The notes under the pieces were generated by a model, which saw only the letters and a program-made list of their open reading frames with translations, searched no databases and was not told the DNA's origin. From JBEBXQ01 sp040391535 (GTDB lineage Bacteria; Bacteroidota; Bacteroidia; Cytophagales; Spirosomataceae), in contig JBEBXQ010000024.1 in the NCBI GenBank assembly GCA_040391535.1, positions 1 through 44,768 of the forward strand: a DNA stretch of 44,768 bases. The letters run 5' to 3'. Below, piece by piece: positions 14,492-22,783 of this stretch. Each line of letters starts with the position of its first letter. The stretch's first letter is position 1. The position numbers and the translations under genes are program-made.

Positions 14492-15736
14492 TTATCCGGG
14501 CAGGACAATTCTGAAAGTAGTACCTTTGCCCGGTTCTGACTGCTTTACGAAGAGTTTACCGTTGTGGTAATTTTCAGTAATCCGTTTAGCAAGCGTTAGG
14601 CCCAGTCCCCAGCCACGCTTTTTGGTACTGAACCCCGGATTGAAGATCTTTCCGGCCTGTGATTTTGACATACCCTTTCCTGTATCACGGATATCAATAA
14701 TCACCCCTTGCCCGTTCTGCCCGGGTTGCAGACTCAGGAACAATGACCCTACTCCACTCATGGCATCCACAGCATTTTTACAGATATTCTCAATGACCCA
14801 CTCAAACAGGTTTTTGTTCATGAGAATCATTTTATCCGGCGGAAGGTCATTTTCTATATGAAAATTCACCTTGGTAGAAACCCGTTTTTGCAGATAGGTG
14901 ATAAATTCGTTTACGATCTTATATACATCTTCCGGCTTCATCGCAGGCTCAGAACCAATATTCGAAAACCGCGTGGTAATCATCTCCAACCGTTTCACAT
15001 CCTTTTCAAGCTCATCGGCAATGGCATCATCAAAAGCAGGATCCGACCTGAAATACTCAATCCAGGCCATTAATGATGACAGAGGCGTTCCCAGCTGATG
15101 TGCTGTTTCCTTTGCCAGCCCCACCCACACCCTGTTCTGTTCTGCCCTGCGGGCCGAACTGAATGCCAGATACGCAAGAAAGCCGATAATGAACAAACCC
15201 GACAGCTGTACATACGGGTAATAAACAAGCTGAGTCAGCAGAAATGAATTACTATAGTAAACATACCCCATATTTCCGTCTTTCAGTTCAACCGGAATTG
15301 GTGCATGCTCCAGAGCCATTTGAGTCAGGTGATCTCTCAGAATAGCTTCCTGTTGTTTCAGATTTGCATGCGGAGGGAAGATGATGTTTTTACTGGCTGA
15401 AGGGTTGTCGTTTTCATCTACATAAATTGCCGGAATCTCATAGAAAGAAGTGGACTCCTGAATGATCTCCATGATGATATTAATATCCTCATCATAATCG
15501 GTACTCAATGCATACCGCAGTCCTTCTGCGTACAACTGTACCTGCCTGAGCTCCCGGTCTTTCAGCTTCTGAACCAGATCGTTGGTATAAAACAAAGAAC
15601 CGATACTAATCAGCAACAGGTTAATACCTATAATGAATTTATAAGTATTTTTCTGTCCGTAAGTATCCAGTATACTTCGGTGCAAACGTAAATTATTGAG
15701 GACTACCTCAGGAGTGAATTTCTTTCTTTCCGACAC
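14492..15736 (-). CDS. orphan membrane sensor histidine kinase
   Basis: This 414-residue kinase has two membrane segments (about 33-50 and 173-193) bracketing an extracytoplasmic sensor of roughly 120 residues with no recognised fold. There is no HAMP domain. The phosphoacceptor is His213 in KETAHQLGTPLSSL, a HisKA variant frequent in Bacteroidota. The ATPase domain has the N-box VIENICKNAVDAM, G1 box DIRDTGKGMS and G2 box RGWGLGLTLAKRI. No response regulator is adjacent, so its partner lies elsewhere. It converges on the Moco operon with only 1 bp between stops. Any link to molybdenum would be speculation. Confidence 0.92.
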   Translation of the reverse strand: MSERKKFTPEVVLNNLRLHRSILDTYGQKNTYKFIIGINLLLISIGSLFYTNDLVQKLKDRELRQVQLYAEGLRYALSTDYDEDINIIMEIIQESTSFYEIPAIYVDENDNPSASKNIIFPPHANLKQQEAILRDHLTQMALEHAPIPVELKDGNMGYVYYSNSFLLTQLVYYPYVQLSGLFIIGFLAYLAFSSARRAEQNRVWVGLAKETAHQLGTPLSSLMAWIEYFRSDPAFDDAIADELEKDVKRLEMITTRFSNIGSEPAMKPEDVYKIVNEFITYLQKRVSTKVNFHIENDLPPDKMILMNKNLFEWVIENICKNAVDAMSGVGSLFLSLQPGQNGQGVIIDIRDTGKGMSKSQAGKIFNPGFSTKKRGWGLGLTLAKRITENYHNGKLFVKQSEPGKGTTFRIVLPG

Positions 15737-15791
15737 AGAACAATTGAGAAAACCTTATTTCTTCTCAAATTAACGTAAAATTTCCGGATAG

Positions 15792-15836
15792 CGTATGAAA
15801 AAAGGGTTGCGATTAACCGTCACAACCCTTTCATAC
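15792..15836 (-). terminator. rho-independent terminator of the DoxX-like gene
   Basis: The arms GTATGAAA(AAA)GGGTTG and CAACCCTTTCATAC pair around a 13-base loop. Read on the minus strand, the stem's distal arm ends in a run of six T, just after the DoxX-like gene. Confidence 0.7.
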
Positions 15837-15856
15837 CCAGTCATGGTGTGGCGATC

Positions 15857-16330
15857 CTAGGTTCGGTGTAATTTCATGTATTCATCCGCTGAAAACCTCC
15901 CCGGGCTTATTACAGAAAATGCAATGACCAGCATTAATGCCAGTATTGATAACCAAAGCTCGGAATTAAGGTACGAAAAACCATTTCGGATATTAACAAA
16001 GAAAACCGCACCCAGCAATATCGGGATCTGGAGAATACTTGAAATGCGTGTCAACAGACCAAAAGCAATTAATAATCCTCCAACGATGTGCGTAAAAGCA
16101 ACGTAATGTACACCCATTACCGACCACAGGTCAAACTTCAATCCTCTGACAAGCTCGGTAAGGCGACTGGTATCGCTCGCAAAGCTGATTCCTTTCAGCA
16201 TAAGAAATACCCCTAGAGATATCCTGACAATACCGACAAGAACGCTATGCCTGAGTTCACCCCAATGTTCAACTTTGTCTACAAAGTTCATGATCTCATT
16301 TGCGTTTAATTTGTCGTTTAAATTAAACAA
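15857..16330 (-). CDS. DoxX family inner-membrane protein
   Basis: This 157-residue protein has four hydrophobic segments. The first is VGIVRISLGVFLMLKGISFA, with the R-x-x-x-G-x-x-x-x-x-K-G pattern at the start of DoxX proteins. The others are VGVHYVAFTHIVGGLLIAFGLL, ILLGAVFFVNI and LWLSILALMLVIAFSVI. DoxX proteins are linked to quinone or thiosulfate oxidation and to oxidative-stress complexes, but most bacterial members have no defined function. It is flanked by its own terminator on one side and a 220-bp AT-rich upstream region with an 18-base palindrome on the other, so it is probably monocistronic. Confidence 0.8.
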   Translation of the reverse strand: MFNLNDKLNANEIMNFVDKVEHWGELRHSVLVGIVRISLGVFLMLKGISFASDTSRLTELVRGLKFDLWSVMGVHYVAFTHIVGGLLIAFGLLTRISSILQIPILLGAVFFVNIRNGFSYLNSELWLSILALMLVIAFSVISPGRFSADEYMKLHRT

Positions 16331-16382
16331 TAAACATGAATATACAAAGATTATCTTTAATAAAATTTAATTTAAATTATCT

Positions 16383-16400
16383 GTATTATTAGAATAATAC
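16383..16400. promoter_or_regulatory. perfect 8+8 inverted repeat upstream of the DoxX-like gene (possible operator)
   Basis: GTATTATT-AG-AATAATAC is a perfect inverted repeat about 55-70 bp upstream of the DoxX-like start, in an AT-rich intergenic region. It could be a dimeric repressor site. The AT bias makes chance likely enough that I hold this loosely. Confidence 0.3.
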
Positions 16401-16550
16401 TATAGAAAGAGAAAGCAATGTTTGATGCTGTATCGGATAAGTTCAAAATTATGATAGGGAAGAATACTGTGTATTGCAAACTTGGCCATATTATTTACTA
16501 TCCTCACTATCAGACAGATAAAACAAAAACTTTACAAAATGATAAAATAA

Positions 16551-17327
16551 TCAGAACCTGAGAACAAAGTCCTGCTTAGGTTGCTGCTTTCGGAAGAAAA
16601 CCAAACCGATCCAGAACAGATCTACGGTCAGCGTTACGGCCGGGTCAGCCTTGATTTCCTCCCAGGCCTTTGTCATTTCCGCTGACCAGTAAATGTCATC
16701 GAAAATAAAGACACTGTCACTGTTTGCATACGGAAGGCATTGCTGAAAATACGTGACCGTGGGCTCATAACGATGGTTGGCATCAAAATAGGCCATATCC
16801 AGCGGCCGGTTAAGCTTATTCAGGAACGGATGAAGCGTATCGTCAATATTTCCGGTTATAATTTCTACATTATCAACCTGTAAATTCTTAAAGTTATCAC
16901 CGGCGATTTCAGCCGTATGCGGACAACCTTCAAAAGTATAAATCCGGGCATCAGGGGCTGCTTTGGCAAAATAAAGGGTGGTTATGCCCAGTGAAGTGCC
17001 CAATTCAAGCATAGTCTGAGGTTGATGCTCCTGCACCATCCTGTAAAACAATCTGCCGAAACGGGGAGGTTTTTCTGCGTTCTTTGCGATCTGACTTACC
17101 TTCCGCAAATTCGATTTGTTGATTCTTGAACCTGCTCCCAGATCTACTGTTTCAATAATCTGTTTACTGGTTCTCATTTTATTCCTGACCTTGCTGATCT
17201 CCTCATAGTCTGCGCGTTCATCTTTCCCGGGAGCAATGATCCGGTTATAGTAATCAAATAGAAAAGGTGAATGAAGACTATGGGCATTACCTGCCCTTAA
17301 CAGATACTTGATATAAGGTAAAATCAA
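16551..17327 (-). CDS. class I SAM-dependent methyltransferase
   Basis: This 258-residue Rossmann-fold methyltransferase has its SAM-binding motif I in TMLELGTSLGITTLYFAKA. The motif II acid lies in IYTFEGCPHTAEIA. The later segments LDMAYFDANHRYEPTVTYF and SVFIFDDIYWSAEMTKAW resemble the metal-binding region of catechol-type O-methyltransferases. The first 60 residues (LPYIKYLLRAGNAHSLHSPF) form a helical cap seen in related Bacteroidota proteins. The substrate is unknown. It follows apaG on the same strand by about 70 bp and shares no pathway logic with it. Confidence 0.85.
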   Translation of the reverse strand: MILPYIKYLLRAGNAHSLHSPFLFDYYNRIIAPGKDERADYEEISKVRNKMRTSKQIIETVDLGAGSRINKSNLRKVSQIAKNAEKPPRFGRLFYRMVQEHQPQTMLELGTSLGITTLYFAKAAPDARIYTFEGCPHTAEIAGDNFKNLQVDNVEIITGNIDDTLHPFLNKLNRPLDMAYFDANHRYEPTVTYFQQCLPYANSDSVFIFDDIYWSAEMTKAWEEIKADPAVTLTVDLFWIGLVFFRKQQPKQDFVLRF

Positions 17328-17395
17328 AATGCAGTGGTTGTTAACAGAATAACAGAAATCAATTCAAATGAAGCGTAAAAGTCTTAAAATCCGAG

Positions 17396-17782
17396 CTAGT
17401 TATATAAATAAGGCACAATAAGATTAAACGCGGGAATAGCCACATGAAAACGATGCCCGTCCAGCACCCGCTCCATCAGATATCTGCCCGTCATTTTACC
17501 CATTGTGGTCTGAAGATTGCAGCCGGATACATATTCGTGTACATCACCGGGCTCCAGCACAGGCTGCTGTCCGACTACCCCTTCTCCTTCTACCTCACGC
17601 ACAATACTGTTAGAATCAAAAATAAACCAGTGACGACGCAAAAGCTGAATCGTATTGTCGCTGTTATTCTCAATAAAAATACGGTACGTAAAGACAAAAT
17701 GAGACTGAATAGGATTAGAGTAATCCGATTGGTATTCAGTCAGAACACTTACCTTAATGCCTTCCGTTACTTCCGAAACCAT
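17396..17782 (-). CDS. apaG: ApaG domain protein
   Basis: This 128-residue protein has the fibronectin-III-like ApaG fold. Visible landmarks are the strand FTYRIFIENNSDNTIQLLRR, the glycine-rich motif EGEGVVGQQPVLEPG (GxGxVGxxP) and YVSGCNLQTTMGKMTGRYLM. In enterobacteria ApaG is linked to Co2+ resistance and Mg2+ efflux, but its biochemical role remains open. In eukaryotes the same fold occurs in F-box and PolDIP2 proteins. It is divergent from ung across 150 bp. Confidence 0.93.
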   Translation of the reverse strand: MVSEVTEGIKVSVLTEYQSDYSNPIQSHFVFTYRIFIENNSDNTIQLLRRHWFIFDSNSIVREVEGEGVVGQQPVLEPGDVHEYVSGCNLQTTMGKMTGRYLMERVLDGHRFHVAIPAFNLIVPYLYN

Positions 17783-17932
17783 AGATTTTAAGAGGAATAT
17801 TACTGTTTTAACGAAGTTAATACCATTAAACTTATAAAATCAAGTATATTTTCTATTATTTTGAAATCCACTTGTCTTTTTATGGCCGGCAACTAATAAA
17901 AAAACGTAACCTACATATTACTTCTTGAAGAA

Positions 17933-18598
17933 ATGGATGTAAAAATAGAAGATTCCTGGAAAAAAGAACTGAAACAGGAGTTTGAAAAACCTTATTTTGA
18001 AAATCTGATCAGCTTTGTAAAAACAGAATATGCCAATGGTATCGTTTATCCGCCCGGAAAATTGATTTTCAACGCTTTTAACGCCTGTCCGTTTGAAGAA
18101 TGCAAAGTAGTCATTCTGGGGCAGGATCCTTATCACGGCCCCGGCCAGGCCAATGGCCTTTGCTTTTCGGTCAATGACGGCATACAAAAACCTCCGTCTC
18201 TACAGAATATTTTTAAAGAAATCAGGGATGATATCGGCCATCCGGTACCCGTTTCCGGCAACCTGGAACGGTGGGCTCATCAGGGTGTACTGTTACTTAA
18301 TGCAACTCTTACCGTCAGAAACGGACAGGCAGGGTCTCATCAGAAACAAGGCTGGGAACAGTTTACGGATGCGGTCATCCGGTGCTTGTCCGAAAAAAAG
18401 GAGGGGCTGGTATTTTTACTATGGGGGCGGTTTGCCCAGGAAAAAGGGCGTATAATTAACGAAAGCAGGCATTATGTCTTAAAATCAATACACCCATCTC
18501 CCTTAGCTGCAAAAAACGGCGGATGGTTCGGTAATAAGCATTTTAGTAAAACAAACGAATATCTGAAAAACAAGGGATTAGAACCCATCAACTGGTAA
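17933..18598 (+). CDS. ung: uracil-DNA glycosylase, family 1
   Basis: Ung removes uracil from DNA to start base-excision repair. The 221-residue protein carries the water-activating motif VVILGQDPYHGPGQANGLCFSV with catalytic Asp65. It also has LLLNATLTVRNGQAGSH and the DNA-intercalation/catalytic motif IHPSPLAAKNGGWFGNKHFS with His187. These positions match E. coli Ung (Asp64, His187). The ATG at 17933 gives MDVKIEDSWKKEL, a normal family N-terminus. The next gene starts 22 bp downstream, so co-transcription is likely. Confidence 0.97.
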   Translation: MDVKIEDSWKKELKQEFEKPYFENLISFVKTEYANGIVYPPGKLIFNAFNACPFEECKVVILGQDPYHGPGQANGLCFSVNDGIQKPPSLQNIFKEIRDDIGHPVPVSGNLERWAHQGVLLLNATLTVRNGQAGSHQKQGWEQFTDAVIRCLSEKKEGLVFLLWGRFAQEKGRIINESRHYVLKSIHPSPLAAKNGGWFGNKHFSKTNEYLKNKGLEPINW

Positions 18599-18620
18599 GA
18601 ATCAACACTCACACACTATC

Positions 18621-19616
18621 ATGAATTTATCAAAAGCAAAGCCCTATTTTCTGATTGTGGCATGTACGGCCATGTTACTCATACCATTGCTTAGCAGACC
18701 TTCTTCACAATCCGGACCGAAGTGGGGTTTCTGGGCTCATCGTTATATTAACCGCATGGCAGTATTCCGGCTACCCTCTGAGCTATTGCCATTCTATAAA
18801 AAACACCTGGATTACATCGCCGAAAATGCTGTAAATCCGGACAAAAGGCGCTATGCAGTTGTCGGAGAGGCAGAAAAACATTTTATAGATCTTGATGTTT
18901 ACGGGGACAGTGCTGCTATCTTATTGCCTGTGCAGTGGAAAGATGCTGTTGAAAAACTGGGGGAAGACTCATTACGGAAACATGGCATCGCGCCCTGGAG
19001 TCTTCAAATGGTGACATCTCAACTTACTGAAGCCTTCCGCCAGCAGGACAAATCCCGGATCCTTCGCCTCTCGGCTGATCTGGGGCATTATGTGGGTGAT
19101 ATTCATGTTCCCCTTCACACTACCCGAAACTATAACGGGCAGCTGACCGGCCAGGATGGTATCCATGGATTCTGGGAAAGCAGGCTTCCGGAACTCCTTG
19201 CTGAAGATTATGAGTTCTGGATTGGCCCTATACAATATATCGATGATCTTCCGGAAACAATATGGAATACGGTGTTCCGGTCACATGCTGCCTGTGATTC
19301 TGTGCTGAGATTTGAAAAAGAACTTACTGATAAATGGAAAAAAAGTGGTAAATACAGCTATGAAGTCCGGCTGAATCAAAATGTCAAAGCCTATTCTGAA
19401 GAGTTTTCACGGGCTTACCACGCTATGCTTGACGGTCAGGTTGAAAGACAAATGCGGGCGGCCATACAAATGACCGGAAATATCTGGTACACTTGCTGGA
19501 TAAATGCAGGACAACCCGATTTACAGAACCTGATGGAAGGCAGAATGGAAGAAACCTGGCAAATAGCAGAAGCGGATACATCGGTACTTCAATTAAATGT
19601 CCGTAATGAAAATTAA
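18621..19616 (+). CDS. zinc-dependent phospholipase C / S1-P1 nuclease-fold protein
   Basis: This 331-residue exported protein begins with a hydrophobic segment (about residues 8-25). The trinuclear zinc ligand set is visible: Trp35 and His40 in KWGFWAHRYIN, Asp74, His87 in EAEKHFIDLD, His156/Asp160/His166 in LGHYVGDIHVPLHT, and His182 with Glu186 in IHGFWESRL. HxxxE at the last site matches Bacillus cereus PC-PLC, whereas P1/S1 nucleases use HxxxD, so phospholipase-type activity is favoured. In this fold the mature N-terminal Trp is itself a zinc ligand, which implies processing just before Trp35. The tail from 200 to 331 is helical. It follows ung but shares no pathway with it. Confidence 0.82.
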   Translation: MNLSKAKPYFLIVACTAMLLIPLLSRPSSQSGPKWGFWAHRYINRMAVFRLPSELLPFYKKHLDYIAENAVNPDKRRYAVVGEAEKHFIDLDVYGDSAAILLPVQWKDAVEKLGEDSLRKHGIAPWSLQMVTSQLTEAFRQQDKSRILRLSADLGHYVGDIHVPLHTTRNYNGQLTGQDGIHGFWESRLPELLAEDYEFWIGPIQYIDDLPETIWNTVFRSHAACDSVLRFEKELTDKWKKSGKYSYEVRLNQNVKAYSEEFSRAYHAMLDGQVERQMRAAIQMTGNIWYTCWINAGQPDLQNLMEGRMEETWQIAEADTSVLQLNVRNEN

Positions 19617-19696
19617 CACGATTTCATTTATCCGGCGTTTTTCAATTAAATTTGTATGGGTCCCGGTAGTAGTAATTGATAACGACAGAGAACAAT

Positions 19697-19876
19697 ATGG
19701 AATTTGAAGTATATCTGACACAGAAAAAAATAGACGGAGCTGCTTTTAAAGCCAGTGAGCCGGAACGCTATACAGAATGGCAGACATTATTTCAGAAAAT
19801 AAATCCGGAGAGTTTTACCGTACAAAAAAAATTCCTGATGAATACCATCAGGCGCAGATACTTGCTGACTACTTAA
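19697..19876 (+). CDS. conserved small protein of unknown function (59 residues)
   Basis: The protein reads MEFEVYLTQKKIDGAAF followed by ERYTEWQTLFQKINPESF and VQKKFLMNTIRRRY. I recognise this arrangement (short beta start, KKID, EW.xxF, HPxSF/NPESF, IRRRY end) as a small protein recurring in Cytophagales genomes; no function is known to me. The ATG at 19697 is preferred to an in-frame one at 19676 because it starts the conserved part. It is basic at the C-terminus, which could suit nucleic-acid or ribosome contact, though that is speculation. Its stop codon overlaps the T-tract of the terminator serving the convergent gene. Confidence 0.7.
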   Translation: MEFEVYLTQKKIDGAAFKASEPERYTEWQTLFQKINPESFTVQKKFLMNTIRRRYLLTT

Positions 19877-19915
19877 AAAAGATGGGAGAGTACAGATCGC
19901 CCTGTCTCTCCCATC
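19875..19915 (-). terminator. rho-independent terminator of the PepSY-like gene
   Basis: On the minus strand GATGGGAGAG-ACAG pairs with CTGT-A-CTCTCCCATC around a 6-base loop, followed by TTTTTT. The stem has at least 14 pairs with one bulge. The T-tract overlaps the last two bases of the opposite gene's stop codon. Confidence 0.8.
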
Positions 19916-19934
19916 CTGTTTGTACTACCATTCC

Positions 19935-20252
19935 TTACTCCACAGGATTTCCATCCTTATCAAGCTTCACAGTAGTAGTTTCTTCTTCTCCTTTTTTCAG
20001 ATTGATCTCATAATACTGCTTTCCGTCATCAGTTGTAACTGAAAAAGCCGAAGTTACCTGCCACTCATTATAGGGAGCATTGGCAAGGGCATTTTTAACC
20101 GGATCAGGAAGTTCTTCTGGTTTAACAGGTTCTTTCCCTTGATCCATCACTTTTTCAGTTGATATGGAAGAGTGGACCGCAGTCGCTGTAGAATTCAATG
20201 AAACAAAAGATACTAAGGCCAAAGCCATGGCTGACATCATTAACTTTTTCAT
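19935..20252 (-). CDS. small secreted PepSY-like protein
   Basis: This 105-residue protein starts with a signal peptide (MKKLMMSAMALALVSFVSLN, cleavage near TATA). The mature part has one PepSY-like alpha-beta unit: LPDPVKNALANAPYNEWQV, then SAFSVTTDDGKQYYEINLKK and VKLDKDGNPVE. Small periplasmic PepSY proteins of this sort are common in Bacteroidota, and some are thought to inhibit peptidases or serve as scaffolds. It is monocistronic, with a strong terminator downstream and about 245 bp of AT-rich sequence upstream, shared with the divergent phosphoesterase gene. Confidence 0.75.
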   Translation of the reverse strand: MKKLMMSAMALALVSFVSLNSTATAVHSSISTEKVMDQGKEPVKPEELPDPVKNALANAPYNEWQVTSAFSVTTDDGKQYYEINLKKGEEETTTVKLDKDGNPVE

Positions 20253-20496
20253 AACTATTTGTGTTTAAATGAAAAATTTTAATTGCGGATCTGAAATCAT
20301 ATTTAAACTTTCATCAATCCGTTTACAGTAGTTATTCAGTCAATACTGTGCCAAAAGAAACAACTATCTTCAATTTATTGATATACAGTAAGTTATAATA
20401 AATAAATTATATTTTTTATTGCAAAAACATTACATTTTACCACCCCATATCGTAGAATTAAACAACAATTTCACAAGAATCCACTAATTTCACCCA

Positions 20497-21006
20497 ATGA
20501 AAAAAATAGGCCTCATATCTGATACACACAGTTACCTGGATCCGCAGCTTTCTCAATATTTTAAAGACGTGGATGAGATATGGCACGCAGGAGACATAGG
20601 GGATATTGCCGTGCTGGATAGCCTTGAGAGTATTAAACCTGTAAAAGCGGTTTACGGTAATATTGACGGAGCAGATGTAAGAAGGCGGCTTCCCGAAAAC
20701 CTTTTCTTTGAAACAGAAGGTTTCAGGGTATGGATGACTCACATAGGCGGTGCGCCACCGAGGTACAATCCTCAGGTTTTACCACTGCTCAGAAATGAAA
20801 CCCCTGATATTTTTATCTGCGGCCATTCCCATATATTAAAAGTAATGAGAGACGAAAAACTTTTTCAGATGCTTTATATGAATCCGGGAGCAGCAGGAAA
20901 AGAGGGTTTTCATAAAATACGAACAGTCCTTCGTTTTGAACTGGAAAATAAAACCATCCGTAATATGGAAGTAATTGAATTGGGGAAAAGAGGGGCTATT
21001 GATTAG
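20497..21006 (+). CDS. YfcE/MJ0936-family metallophosphoesterase
   Basis: This 169-residue calcineurin-like phosphoesterase has all metal motifs: GLISDTHSYLD (D-x-H), IWHAGDIGD (GD), AVYGNIDG (GNxD) and FICGHSHILKV (GHSH). It is cytoplasmic, and the family hydrolyses phosphodiesters or phosphomonoesters in a Mn2+-dependent way. The natural substrate is not known. The tail ELGKRGAID is uninformative. The DUF3127 gene follows after 138 bp on the same strand. Confidence 0.92.
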   Translation: MKKIGLISDTHSYLDPQLSQYFKDVDEIWHAGDIGDIAVLDSLESIKPVKAVYGNIDGADVRRRLPENLFFETEGFRVWMTHIGGAPPRYNPQVLPLLRNETPDIFICGHSHILKVMRDEKLFQMLYMNPGAAGKEGFHKIRTVLRFELENKTIRNMEVIELGKRGAID

Positions 21007-21144
21007 CTATTTTTCTGATCCGCAAACGAAATAAATAATACAAAGTGAGAGATTGTCTGAGAAATTCAGAAATTTGCGGTAAAATCAAATCGCAACCCTT
21101 ATCAGGGCACATTAAATAAAACAGATTAACCAAATCAATATACA

Positions 21145-21504
21145 ATGGAATTATCAGGAACTGTAGTATCCTTATTACCTGAAGTGACCGGCCAGGGTAA
21201 AAATGGCACGTGGCGCAAGAAAGAATTTATCCTGGAAATCCCATCCCAATACCCACGCAAGGTATGCATCAGTATATGGGGTGAGCGGATCGATCAGGCC
21301 AATCTTGCAGAAGGAGACAGCGTAACCGCATTTATTGATATCGAAAGCCGTGAATATAACAACCGGTGGTATACTGAAGTAAAAGCATGGAAAGTAGAAA
21401 AACAAATGGCAGGCGGCAGCAGTAGTGCCGCAGGAGGTGATTTCGGCCCACCGCCCAATCCCGACTTTGCCCCTTCTGACACAGAAGACGATCTTCCGTT
21501 CTGA
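21145..21504 (+). CDS. DUF3127 OB-fold-like protein with an SSB-like acidic C-terminal tip
   Basis: This 119-residue protein has a DUF3127 domain at about residues 1-88 (MELSGTVVSLLPEVTGQG, WRKKEFILEI, YPRKVCISIWGERID, EGDSVTAFIDIESREYNNRWY, EVKAWKVEK). It is followed by a Gly/Ser/Pro linker (89-112) and ends in DTEDDLPF. The layout of beta-barrel, flexible linker and acidic DD-hydrophobic-PF tip is that of single-stranded DNA-binding protein, whose tip recruits repair and replication partners. DUF3127 has no assigned function that I know. DNA or RNA binding is inferred from this resemblance. The glycosyltransferase gene follows closely. Confidence 0.85.
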   Translation: MELSGTVVSLLPEVTGQGKNGTWRKKEFILEIPSQYPRKVCISIWGERIDQANLAEGDSVTAFIDIESREYNNRWYTEVKAWKVEKQMAGGSSSAAGGDFGPPPNPDFAPSDTEDDLPF

Positions 21505-21537
21505 TCATTTTCAATGCGTCAGGACAAAATCCGGCCC

Positions 21538-22659
21538 ATGAAAAAAAGGGTTTTACTGGTTAGCAGCGTTCATCCACCTAACGATCCGCGGATTGTATAT
21601 AAGATAGCTCCTGCCCTGTCAAAGCATTTTGATCTTACCTGTGTATTACCTCGTGCGAAAGTGATGCATTTTCCTGAAAATACGCAGGTAATGAGTCTCC
21701 CTTTTTTTAACTGGCTGGGTTGGCGGATCTTGTGTATATATCCTGTACTTCTCTGGAAATACCGCAAAATAAGACCGGATATCGTTCATTTCTTTGTCCC
21801 GGAACTTATCCCTTTTGCGTTGATATGCCAATGGATGGGCGCGTCGGTCATTTATGAGGTACAGGAAAATCTGTATCAAAAGCTGCCTCTGAAGCAGAAA
21901 AATAATGAATGGCTTTTTAAAAACGCTTTTTACTTTTTCGATCGTATCGCGCGCAAAAAATTCCATTTTATTTTTACTGAAGATGCCTATCTGCACGAAT
22001 ACCGTCAGATCACACATTCACATATGGTGATTCATAATTATAGTACCGGACAAATACCGGATGCCACAGATGAAAAAAGAACGATGCCGTCTTTTTTGTA
22101 TTCAGGGGTGATTTCAAAAGAAAGAGGGCTTGATACCATTATTAAAGCCTGTCATCTTCTTAAGAACACTTATACGGATTTTTTCGTCTATTTTTTTGGA
22201 CAGAACATAGTAAGCAGAAGGGTAATGGAGAACATTGACGGATTTAAAGCTGTATCCGGGCATCTTATTTTTCATGGTTATACCGATTATAAAAAAGTAT
22301 TGGAAGCAGGAAAGTCCTGTATAGCGGGGTTGGCTGTATTAAAACCTGTAGGTGACTACACGGAGTCCTACCCGTCCAAAATATTTGACTATATGGGTCT
22401 CGGAATACCTGTCATTACATCTGATTTTCCCCTTTACAGGAAGGTAGTTGAAGACGGTGCCTGTGGTTTCTGTATCGATCCGGAGAACCCGCAGATACTA
22501 GCTGAAAAGATGGCATGGATGATGGAAAATCCGGAATCTGCCCGCTTAATGGGTAAAAAGGGATATCAGCTTCTTCAATCTGATTATAACTGGACAACCG
22601 AGAAGGCCAGATTGATTACACATTATGAGCAAATCCTGAGAAGGGAGCAGCAACAATAA
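21538..22659 (+). CDS. GT4-like family glycosyltransferase
   Basis: This GT-B-fold glycosyltransferase starts with KKRVLLVSSVHPPNDPRIVY, typical of retaining group 1 enzymes. The C-terminal nucleotide-sugar site is GVISKERGLDTIIKACHLLK, then GDYTESYPSKIFDYMGLGIPVITSDF, in which Glu-x7-type residues bind the sugar nucleotide. The acceptor and donor are unknown. I start at ATG 21538 (MKKRVLLV) because the 8 residues from 21514 are atypical, giving 373 residues. No other polysaccharide gene is nearby, so it is a solitary transferase. Confidence 0.85.
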   Translation: MKKRVLLVSSVHPPNDPRIVYKIAPALSKHFDLTCVLPRAKVMHFPENTQVMSLPFFNWLGWRILCIYPVLLWKYRKIRPDIVHFFVPELIPFALICQWMGASVIYEVQENLYQKLPLKQKNNEWLFKNAFYFFDRIARKKFHFIFTEDAYLHEYRQITHSHMVIHNYSTGQIPDATDEKRTMPSFLYSGVISKERGLDTIIKACHLLKNTYTDFFVYFFGQNIVSRRVMENIDGFKAVSGHLIFHGYTDYKKVLEAGKSCIAGLAVLKPVGDYTESYPSKIFDYMGLGIPVITSDFPLYRKVVEDGACGFCIDPENPQILAEKMAWMMENPESARLMGKKGYQLLQSDYNWTTEKARLITHYEQILRREQQQ

Positions 22660-22783
22660 AATATAATTGTATTATTAGAATTTTATATTGTAATGTTCAA
22701 ATATGCAATACCATGCGTTCTAAGAATTATTTAACTTTCGAACAGATTTCAGGACACAAATTTGTGAAGATAACATTTTTTCA

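Noticed and set aside
22656..22690. AT-rich inverted repeat after the glycosyltransferase gene as a terminator
   Set aside because: The stem is only about 7 A/T pairs, too weak to call.
22755..22766. Perfect 12-base palindrome CACAAATTTGTG before the KAS III gene
   Set aside because: About ten such perfect 12-base palindromes are expected by chance in a window of this length, so alone it is not evidence of an operator.
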